In this document: piece after piece, positions 53,102 to 61,200 of the stretch
How the letters are laid out: every line of letters starts with the position of its first letter
How positions within the stretch are numbered: the stretch's first letter is position 1
Made by a program: the position numbers and the translations under genes
Source: Pseudarthrobacter psychrotolerans
GTDB taxonomy: Bacteria > Actinomycetota > Actinomycetes > Actinomycetales > Micrococcaceae
Assembly: GCF_009911795.1 (NCBI RefSeq)
Contig: NZ_CP047898.1
Coordinates: forward strand, 2,170,001-2,234,000
Length of the DNA stretch: 64,000 nt
Reading direction: 5' to 3'
The notes under the pieces: model-generated
Told to the model about the DNA's origin: nothing
Database searches by the model: none
What the model saw: only the letters and a program-made list of their open reading frames with translations

Positions 53102-54098
53102 CTGCCAAAAGGGCGTGGACCCTGGCGAGGCGGGCCAGCCACCAGTCGCGGCGTTCCGCGGAAGCCGCATACCGCGACAGCAGCCCGGCATCGGCGGTGA
53201 CGTCGCGGAGGCGGATGGCGCCGTCGTCGGCCACCAAAGGATCCAGCGTGATGTCCGAGGTGAACAGCGACACAGTCCCCAGCCCGCACGCGTACGGCAG
53301 CTCGGGCAACGCGGCCGCCAAAGCCAGCCCCGCGCGGATGCCCACGGACGTGTCCAGCGCTGAACTGACGACGGCGGGGAGCCCGGCCTGCGCCACGATG
53401 TCCAGCGCGCGCCGCACTCCCCCGAGCGGGGCGACCTTAACAACCAGCAGATCCGCCGCCCCGGCCCGGGCCACGCGCAGGGGGTCGGATTCCTTGCGCA
53501 CACTTTCGTCGGCGGCGATCAGCACGGGCGTTCCTGCGGCGCGCAGCTGGCGCCGCACCTCGGCAAGCCCCTCAATCGAAGGCACCGGCTGCTCGGCATA
53601 TTCAAGTCCGACGGCGGCCAGCCGGGTGAGTGCCGATACCGCGGCGGGCACGTCCCAGCCGCCGTTGGCGTCCACCCGGATGGCGGCGTCGGGCAGGGCT
53701 TCGCGGACGGCGGCGACCCGGGCAGCGTCGTCGTCGAGCGTCTGCCCACGCTCGGCGACCTTGATCTTGACGGCGTCCACCCGGCCGAACCGGGCCAGCA
53801 CCTCCGGCACCCGGTCTGCGGAGACTGCGGGCACCGTGGCGTTAACAGGGATCACCGAGCGCAACGGCGCGGGAAAACCATGCCAGCCGGCCTCGATGGT
53901 GGCGGCGAGCCAGCGGGAGGCCTCGGCATCGGCGTATTCGGGGAACGGGCAGAACTCGCCCCAGCCGAGCGGACCGCGCAGCAGCAGGGTTTCGCGTTCC
54001 ATGATGCCGCGGAACTTCACCCGCATGGGCAGGCTCACCACGTGCGCAGAAGCGAGCAGTTCATCCAGAGCGGGGAAGGTGTGCGGCATGCCTTTCAC
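53085..54098 (-). CDS. menC: o-Succinylbenzoate synthase
   Basis: A 337-residue enolase-superfamily enzyme. KIKVAERG has the Lys-x-Lys of the active site, RVDANGGWD a metal ligand, EYAEQPV the next, AADES another, and VVKVAPLGG the second catalytic lysine. It dehydrates SHCHC to o-succinylbenzoate. GTG start at 54098. The final residues STAP and the stop lie in a family A repeat. A copy of its 5' end lies 1.1 kb upstream, beyond corA. Confidence 0.9.
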   Translation of the reverse strand: MKGMPHTFPALDELLASAHVVSLPMRVKFRGIMERETLLLRGPLGWGEFCPFPEYADAEASRWLAATIEAGWHGFPAPLRSVIPVNATVPAVSADRVPEVLARFGRVDAVKIKVAERGQTLDDDAARVAAVREALPDAAIRVDANGGWDVPAAVSALTRLAAVGLEYAEQPVPSIEGLAEVRRQLRAAGTPVLIAADESVRKESDPLRVARAGAADLLVVKVAPLGGVRRALDIVAQAGLPAVVSSALDTSVGIRAGLALAAALPELPYACGLGTVSLFTSDITLDPLVADDGAIRLRDVTADAGLLSRYAASAERRDWWLARLARVHALLAASTAP

Positions 54099-54110
54099 TG
54101 TACCGGCGGG

Positions 54111-55127
54111 CTAGATCCACTTGTTGTGCTTGAACGCCAGGTACAGGACGAATCCCATGGCCACCATCAGGCCCAGCGCAAACGGGTAGCCGAAAAACCA
54201 GTCCAGTTCCGGCATGTCGCGGAAGTTCATGCCGTAGATCGAAGCCACCAGCGTGGGCGCGAAAAGAATAGCAGCCCACGACGAAATGCGCTTCACCTCC
54301 TCGTTCTGCGCGTAGCTGGATTCGGTGAGGAGGCGCATTTCGTCATTCTGGCGCTGGGCTACCAGGGCCGCGTTGACGGCCAGGGCGTTCTGCAGCAGCG
54401 CACGGAATGACGCCACCCTTTCGTTGAGCCGGATCGCGTGGTCCAGGACGTCGCGGAAGTGGTCCAGGAGGTCGGCGCCGGGCTGGCGCTCAGGTGTTCC
54501 CGCCATGAGCGCCTGCAGGATGCCAACCAGAGGGCTCGTGGCGCGCTGGAAGGTGATGACCTGCCGGGAAAGTTCGTAGATCCGGCGGGACACGTCGGGA
54601 TCGGCGCCGAAAAGGTCGTCTTCGATCTCGTCAATATCGTTCTCCAGACCCGCTGCCACGGGTTCGTACTCGTCCACCACCTGGTCCAGGATTCCGTAGA
54701 GCACCGCGTCCGGGCCGAGCGCAAGGAACTCCGGGGTCGATTCCATCCGGTGGCGGACTTTTGCCAGGTCCGGCGATTCGGCATGGCGGACCGTGATCAC
54801 ATAGTCGGTGCCCGCGAAAACATGGATCTCGCCGAAGTCCACCTTCTCCACGTCGTCCAGGTAGCGGGCAGGGCGGAGCACCAGGAACAGGCACTCGCCG
54901 TAGTGTTCGAGCTTGGCCCTCTGGTGTCCGGCCAGGGCGTCTTCCACGGCCAGGTGGCTGAGGTCGAATTCCTCGGCCACGGACCTGAGTTCCTCGGCGT
55001 CCGGGCGGTACATCCCGATCCACGCCATTCCCTCGCGCTGCCGTAGGAGGAAATAGGTTTCGTCAAGGTCTTCGGGGTCCGCCGTCCGGACGCCATTCAC
55101 GTACACGGCGTTATCGATCATGGTCAT
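54111..55127 (-). CDS. corA: CorA-like magnesium/divalent cation transporter
   Basis: A 338-residue CorA-family protein. The large N-terminal domain is cytoplasmic, with a long acidic helix region (ENDIDEIEDDLFGADPDVSR). Two membrane segments end the protein, and the loop between them starts with the diagnostic YGMN motif. CorA forms pentameric Mg2+ channels. The ATG at 55127 follows AAGGAGT by seven bases; longer frames upstream run into a menC-like fragment. It lies 12 bp before menC on the same strand, so the two may share a transcript although unrelated in function. Confidence 0.9.
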   Translation of the reverse strand: MTMIDNAVYVNGVRTADPEDLDETYFLLRQREGMAWIGMYRPDAEELRSVAEEFDLSHLAVEDALAGHQRAKLEHYGECLFLVLRPARYLDDVEKVDFGEIHVFAGTDYVITVRHAESPDLAKVRHRMESTPEFLALGPDAVLYGILDQVVDEYEPVAAGLENDIDEIEDDLFGADPDVSRRIYELSRQVITFQRATSPLVGILQALMAGTPERQPGADLLDHFRDVLDHAIRLNERVASFRALLQNALAVNAALVAQRQNDEMRLLTESSYAQNEEVKRISSWAAILFAPTLVASIYGMNFRDMPELDWFFGYPFALGLMVAMGFVLYLAFKHNKWI

Positions 55128-55262
55128 GGCGTGACTCCTTCGGACAGATGGGCAGGCTGACGACGCGCGCAGAAGCGAGCAGTTCATCCAGGGAAGGACG
55201 GTTCGGAAACCCGTTCTGGGCCTGGCGTACTGCGGCAGCGGGCATGGATTCACTGTACCGGC
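55111..55262 (-). pseudogene. Copy of the menC 5' end, forming a short frame into corA
   Basis: The plus-strand stretch 55147-55262 repeats the menC start region (54026-54111), including GCAGAAGCGAGCAGTTCATC and TTCACTGTACCGGC, with about 35 extra bases inside. On the minus strand it encodes a 44-residue frame from ATG 55245. Its LDELLASARVVSLP matches MenC LDELLASAHVVSLP. The frame then runs past the corA ribosome-binding site and stops at 55111, just inside corA. It is a fragment left by duplication, or an upstream leader frame that now affects corA translation. Confidence 0.75.
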
Positions 55263-55493
55263 CACCTCCGACAGTAATGCGGGCAGCCACTGCAGTGGCT
55301 GGGGCGTCCGGGGCTGGCCACCACAGCCTTTTTACAAGTTGCGCGGCGCATGATCTGAGCAGGGTTGAGCAAGCCATGACCTGACGATGAAAGAGGGAAG
55401 AGGCTGGCACGCCGCAGTACGGCTTGATCTCCGCCATTGGATGCCGATGCGCTGTGTGCAGCGGCATGCGTCACTCACCATTGAGGAGAGGTC

Positions 55494-57191
55494 ATGACAT
55501 CTCGCAGGGAAGTTATTAAACTGGGCGGAACGCTGGGGGCATTCAGCCTCGTAGGCATGAAAGGGGCTCCGCTCACCGTTGCTCCGCCCATCACGCCGCC
55601 CATCACGACCAGCCAGCTTGCGCCCCAAAACACCCCGGTCCCGTACGCCGGGATCTTCCGGCGGCCGCCAGTGCTGGAGCCTTACGAAACCGGCTTCGAC
55701 GACGGCGACCCCAACCGCCCGTATGCCAAGTACGCGCTGACGCAGAAGCTTGGACAAGCCCAGTTTTTGCCGGGGCTCACCACCACGCTTGCCGGGTACA
55801 ACGGTATTTTCCCCGCCCCTACTATCCGCGCCCTCCAGGGGACCCGGACCGAGGTGCGGGTCCGCAATGACTTCCCGGCCCTGGGCCTGCTGCATCCCAT
55901 GGCCTTCCATACGGTCACCCACCTCCACGGCTCGGCGTCGCTGCCGCAGTACGACGGGTACGCCAACGACACCACCCCGCCTGGATACGTCAAGAACTAC
56001 CACTACCCCAACTGGCAAACCGGGCGGACGCTCTGGTACCACGACCACAAGCACCATGTAACGGCCCAGAACGTATACTCCGGGCTGGCCGGCTTCTACC
56101 CCCTGTCCGATAAGTTCGAGCGTGCCCAGCTGCCGCAGGGTGAGTTCGATGTGCCGCTGATGATCTCGGATGCCCTGTTCAATGCTGACGGCTCGTTCGG
56201 CTACAACGACAACGACCACGACGGCTTGTGGGGCGACATCATCATGGTCAACGGGGTGCCGTGGCCAACCATGAAAGTCAAGCCGCGCATCTACCGTTTC
56301 CGGGTCCTCGTGGCCTCGATTACCCGTTCCTACCGCCCCACCCTGTCCACGGGCGAGCCGGTATATATCGTCGGCACCGACGCTGGCATGGTGCCCAAGG
56401 TCCAGGCGGTGGCGTCATGGCGGCAGGGCACCGCGGAACGTTACGAGATCCTCATCGACTTCCGCAAATACCGGGTGGGACAGAAGATCCAGCTGCGCAA
56501 CCTGAGCAACAAGAACAACGTGGACTTCGCCAACACGGACAAGATCATGCAGTTCGAGGTTGTGCGCAACTCCGGCTCCGGCAAAGGCTCCATCTCTTCG
56601 ATTCCCAAGACGCTCGACGACGGCGGGTCGCCAAATCCGGAGCGTGGCGGCATCGCAACGATGAGCCTTACTCCGGAGATGGCTGTGGCCAAGCGGGAGC
56701 TCAGGGTCGAACGGGATAACGGGGAATGGAAGATCAGCGGGGTCACCTGGGCCGATGTGGAGGCTTCCGGGTTCACCAAGCTGCTCGGCAACCCCCAACC
56801 CTATGACGTGGAGCAGTGGACCATTACCAACGGGTCCGGCGGCTGGTTCCACCCCGTCCACATCCATCTGATCGACGCCAAGATCATTGCCCGCAACACT
56901 AACGGCGGAAAACCGTTCGCGTGGGAGACTGGACCCAAGGACGTCTTCTACACGGGCGAGAACGAGTCGATCACAATGCTCATGCAATTCGACACCGGAG
57001 CCCACGCCGGAGGACGCTACATGACCCACTGCCACAACCTGGTGCACGAGGACCACGACATGATGGTGCAGTTCTCCGTGGGGGACCTGCGGAACAACGA
57101 TCCCATCACCTCCGACCCCTCCGTCCCGGACACCCTGCCCGCGGACTTCTTCGTCCCGCGCTACCAGCCGGGCTACCCGGCGGGTACGTGA
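55494..57191 (+). CDS. Tat-exported multicopper oxidase (CotA/bilirubin-oxidase type)
   Basis: A 565-residue oxidase. The N-terminal SRREVIKLGG is a Tat signal. All four copper motifs are visible: HLHG in THLHGSASLPQYDG, YHDHKHH, HPVHIHLID, and the C-terminal HCHNLVHEDHDMM, which includes the type 1 Cys and axial Met. Such enzymes oxidise phenols, bilirubin or metal ions (Mn2+) with O2. The CotA-like layout fits a laccase or Mn oxidase; the substrate is unproven. GAGGAGAGG precedes the ATG. A lipoprotein gene starts one base after the stop. Confidence 0.9.
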   Translation: MTSRREVIKLGGTLGAFSLVGMKGAPLTVAPPITPPITTSQLAPQNTPVPYAGIFRRPPVLEPYETGFDDGDPNRPYAKYALTQKLGQAQFLPGLTTTLAGYNGIFPAPTIRALQGTRTEVRVRNDFPALGLLHPMAFHTVTHLHGSASLPQYDGYANDTTPPGYVKNYHYPNWQTGRTLWYHDHKHHVTAQNVYSGLAGFYPLSDKFERAQLPQGEFDVPLMISDALFNADGSFGYNDNDHDGLWGDIIMVNGVPWPTMKVKPRIYRFRVLVASITRSYRPTLSTGEPVYIVGTDAGMVPKVQAVASWRQGTAERYEILIDFRKYRVGQKIQLRNLSNKNNVDFANTDKIMQFEVVRNSGSGKGSISSIPKTLDDGGSPNPERGGIATMSLTPEMAVAKRELRVERDNGEWKISGVTWADVEASGFTKLLGNPQPYDVEQWTITNGSGGWFHPVHIHLIDAKIIARNTNGGKPFAWETGPKDVFYTGENESITMLMQFDTGAHAGGRYMTHCHNLVHEDHDMMVQFSVGDLRNNDPITSDPSVPDTLPADFFVPRYQPGYPAGT

Positions 57192-57192
57192 G

Positions 57193-57969
57193 ATGAAGGC
57201 GGCTGCTGTTGCCGTCTCGGTGGTTCTGGCCTCGTCACTGTTGGCCGGCTGCACTGCCGGAGCGCCACCCGGTTCACGTCCGTCCGACGCGTCCGGCGTG
57301 GTCCTGACGTCCGGTTCGGGTTCCGAGCTGGGGAACGGCCGGCCCCAGGTGAGTTACGACGGGCTGATGGTGCGTCGCCGTATTGTGGTGGCCATCCACC
57401 CGGCCCCGGACGCGGACATGGTTGCGCTCAGCGCAGCGCTCTCCTCGGCTGCGGGCAGCCTGGGGCTGGCCGTGTCCCCCATCTCACCGGACGTCCTTGG
57501 CGCCAACGTGCTGCAACACACGGTGCCAGAGCTTATTGTTGCCCTGCCCAGTGATGCAACCATCGATGATGGCGGCAAACTGGTTAACCTTGCATTCGGC
57601 CAAGACCTGGCATTTCCCGGACTGGACCACATTCATGTGGCCCAGGTCCTGGTGCACGACCTCCGGTTCACCGTCAGCTCGGCCAACCCCGGGGCCCTGG
57701 CCGAGGCAATCGCGCTGGAAGGCATCCTTGCCGATGCGCTGGGCAACTACGACACCCATGCAAGCGACGGTGAGCTCGAACTTGGCTACACGGGCCCGCT
57801 CCTGAGCGACACGACGGTGGAGGCCGTCCGCCTCGGCGTTGCGCGCGCCGCAGGGAACACCCCCGACGACGTCAAGGTGGCTCCGCGTTCGGGGACGGGA
57901 ACGGGCGTGGACATGGACAAGGAGCCCGCGGATGCGTCCGTTGCAGCGAATCCGGTGCACGGCCATTGA
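57193..57969 (+). CDS. Lipoprotein of unknown function, coupled to the multicopper oxidase
   Basis: A 258-residue protein with a lipoprotein signal ending LLAGC (about Cys20). I recognise no domain. The mature part contains hydrophobic strands and helices (LSAALSSAAGSLGLAVSPISP, FGQDLAFPGLDHIHVAQVLV) and a fairly conserved-looking DDGGKL stretch. It starts one base after the oxidase stop codon, so the two are certainly co-translated. It may bind the oxidase, deliver copper, or hold a substrate at the membrane. Three His residues are visible in the middle but no clear metal site. Confidence 0.75.
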   Translation: MKAAAVAVSVVLASSLLAGCTAGAPPGSRPSDASGVVLTSGSGSELGNGRPQVSYDGLMVRRRIVVAIHPAPDADMVALSAALSSAAGSLGLAVSPISPDVLGANVLQHTVPELIVALPSDATIDDGGKLVNLAFGQDLAFPGLDHIHVAQVLVHDLRFTVSSANPGALAEAIALEGILADALGNYDTHASDGELELGYTGPLLSDTTVEAVRLGVARAAGNTPDDVKVAPRSGTGTGVDMDKEPADASVAANPVHGH

Positions 57970-58002
57970 TCCGAACAGTCCCGCTGCACGCTGACTAACA
58001 AC

Positions 58003-58051
58003 GAAGGGCCAGGCCTGCTGAGGCTGCATCTCAGCCGGCCTGGCCCTCTTC
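58003..58051 (+). terminator. Hairpin ending the oxidase-lipoprotein operon
   Basis: GAAGGGCCAGGC...GCTGAG pairs with CTCAGC...GCCTGGCCCTCTTC, a stem of about 20 bp with one small bulge and a seven-base loop. It lies about 35 bp after the lipoprotein stop. Confidence 0.8.
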
Positions 58052-58198
58052 TATGCCTGGATAAATGCCCCGTTACGTTCCCGCCGCAGCGGGGTGCGGC
58101 GCAGCCGAGGGGTTCCGTAAGCACAGCGTATGGCCCGCACACAGAGGGCGGCCCGGCACAACGGGTTGCCGGCACAGGCAGGCTCCGCACGCACAGCA

Positions 58199-58226
58199 AA
58201 GGGGGTGGCCGCGGGGCCACCCCCTT
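58199..58226 (-). terminator. Hairpin downstream of the peroxidase gene
   Basis: AAGGGGGTGGCC and GGCCACCCCCTT form a perfect 12-bp stem with a four-base loop, 40 bp beyond the peroxidase stop on the minus strand. The T tail is short. Confidence 0.7.
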
Positions 58227-58265
58227 CACTTGCCAGCAGCAGATGCTAGCTGCGCTGTGCCTTTC

Positions 58266-61200
58266 CTATCGTGCCACCACGCTGCCGGAACGGGCAGACT
58301 CCGGGCTGGTCCCAACTGCGTTGATGGCCACTACAACGAACCGGTAGTTGTCGTTCGTAAGGGTCATCTCCAGGGTCCTCGCCGTAGCCGGCAGAACGGC
58401 GGAGTCCGTCCGTGAGACCACTGTGGCGTTGGCTGCGGCTGAGCTCATCCGCAGGGCCGTGACCTTGTAGCCGGTTATCACTGACCCGCCTGTTGAAGCC
58501 GGCGGCGTCCAGTCGATGCTGGCCGTCGCCGGTCCACGGTTGGCGCCTTGCCGTGCCCGTCCGATCACCGGTGCGCTGGGCGTATTCCACGTCGTCACCG
58601 GACCCGACGGTGCCGAACCCGCGCTGGCTCCGGCCGCGTTCACTGCCCGGACCACGAAGGTGTACGCGGTGCCGTTTGCCAGGCCCGTGACCACCTGGCT
58701 GGTGGCTGTGCCGGTAAAGGAGACGGTCTTGACCACCGTGATTCCCGTGCGGACTACAATCTGGGACCCCGTGATCGGGGACCCTCCGTCACTGGCCGGT
58801 GCCGTCCACGTCACGGTTGCCGAGGCGACACCCGCGGTCGCCGTGACTCCGGTCGGTGCGCCGGGTACCGAGGCTGCCGGTGTGACAGCGTTGGATGCCG
58901 CGGAGAGCGCCCCTGCGCCGAACTGGTTCACCGCGCGCACCTGGAAGGTGTACGAGGTGCCGTTGGTCAGTCCGGTGATGGTGGCACTGGTGGCCGAGGC
59001 AGCGATACCGGTGACCGTCTGGACAACCGCGCCGCCGGTGGTGACGACGACCTCGAAGCCCGTGATCGCCGAGGTCCCGACCGCTGCCGGGGCCGTGAAC
59101 GTCACCGTGGCGGAACTGATGCCTGCAGTCGCCGTACCGATGGCCGGAGCGGCGGGCACCTGGAGCGTGACCACCTGGTCGGAGAACTTCAGCGACTCGA
59201 TGCCCCGGAGGGTGTCGATGCCGTCGCTGATCTTCTGGCCGACTACGTTGGCTCCGGTCTGGGTGACCTTCACCGAGGCCAGCGTGGTGCCCGTGGCCGG
59301 GGTCGGGACGATCGTGTAGTTCGACAACGGGCCGGAGAAGACCGCGGTGTCAATTGACGCCGTGTCCGTCCCGGCAGCCGGGCTCAGAACCTCACGGACG
59401 GCCACCAGGTTGCCGGGGTCGACAAGTCCTGCGAAGACCGCCTGCTGCAGGGTCATGCCTGCTGTTCCCGGCCCGAAGTCGCCGCTGGTGGCCTTGTTCT
59501 CCATCAGGTCGGTCCGGCCGGTCTCAGTTGCCGGGTCGGCCGGGTTAGTGCGGACACTGATCCGGACAGCCACGGACCTGTCGCCGTCGATGATGTCGTC
59601 GCCGCCACGCCCTTCGATCGTGTCGTTTCCGGCACCGCCGAGGAGGATGTTGCCTTCTCCCCAGATCGGTCCGCTGAGCGGGCAGGACTTGTTCGCCGAG
59701 GCCGCGACCACCGCAGCCAGATCGCCGGTCAGCGGCGGCAGCAGTGCTGCGAGTCCACTGACCCGGTCGACGCCGGCCTGGTCGAGGACGTCGCAGCCGG
59801 TGAATCCGGCACCACCGACGGCACTCGGTACAGCGTCGTCGCCACGGATGACGTCGTTGAACGCAGATCCCGAGTTGGCTTCGGTCTCCTGCCAGCGGTC
59901 GCGGTTCACGACCACCGGGAGCGGCAGCCCGATCAGGTTGTTGTTGATCATCATGTCATCGTCGGCTCCGACGGTGTCGTACTGGTGGATTGCCCAGTCG
60001 AACCCGGCGGCACCGGCGAACCGGTCGATCGCGGCGTTGGCGGCCATGATGTCGTCGCCGCCCTCGGCGTCGTAGTCGTTTTCTCCTACCTGGCCGATCA
60101 TGATATCGTTGCCGGGCTTGGTCTGGGCGGGGTCGTCGAAGAACGGCGCACCGTGGTCACCGATCAACAGGTCCTGGCCGGACCCGCCTTCGATCCAGTC
60201 GTCGCCTCCGTCGCCGAAAACGGCGTCCGCGCCCTGACCGGCGATGACGAAGTCATTGCCGGGACCGGCGAAGGTCTCGTTGTCATTGGCTCCGCCGTTG
60301 ATGAAGTCCTGGCCATCGCCACCCATAAAGATGTCGTTGCCGATCCCTCCGTCGAGGGCATCGTTGCCTGGGCCGCCCTTCAGCACATCGTTGCCGGAAA
60401 GGTCGGTGATGATGTCGTTGCCGTCGCCACCGAGACTGACGTCGTCCCCGCCGTTGCCTTCGATGACGTCGTTGCCAGCGCCACCCCAGAAGGTGTCGTT
60501 GTCGTTGCCGCCCCAGATGTGGTCGACGCCGGGCGTGCCGTTGTAGACCGACTGCCCGTTGATTCCCACGGGATCAACGCTGTTCACCTGACGGTACTGG
60601 ATCGTTCCGTCAGGCTGGCGCAGCAGCAGCTTGGACTCGTCGCAGCCGGCGGTGCTAACGTCGTCGGCGACTGTGGACCCGAAGGCCGTGAAGCCGGCGG
60701 GCGTTCCAGCGAGGTTCGAGAGCTGGAACTTGCAGTCGGCCGTGCCGAAAGCGTCGGCCTTCAGCGAGTTCGTTCCGTCCGTGTTGCGCTGGATCAGCTC
60801 GGCGAACGAGTTGCCTTCCAGCTGAGACCGCAGGTTCATGCCGGGGGTGCGGGCCAGGTAGTACAGCCGGTCCCCGTTCTGCAGATCCGTCATCTGGTTC
60901 TCGAAGACATAGTTGAAGGTGCTGCCCAGGAGACCACCGAACAGGTTCGTGATCTCCGCGAGACCTCCGACCCAGAGGTCGATGGAGTCGACACCGGTGA
61001 CGGTCACGCCGTTGGCCGTGTTCGCATACGCTCCCGTACCGAACATGAAGTCCGCCGCATCAGCGGGGATCAGGCCGGGATCGGTCGCCGGTGCCGAGGT
61101 CGGGTCCACGATGGCCTTGGCCGCGGCCCGCTTGCCGGCCAGGGTCGTCTGGCTGGTGATGGTGGTGTGCGTGCCGTACGCCGCCACGAAGTTGATGAGC

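Noticed and set aside
60090..60530. Regular short repeats that could suggest a CRISPR or minisatellite
   Set aside because: The 27-bp periodicity is explained by nonapeptide RTX repeats in the peroxidase; there are no spacers or constant repeats.
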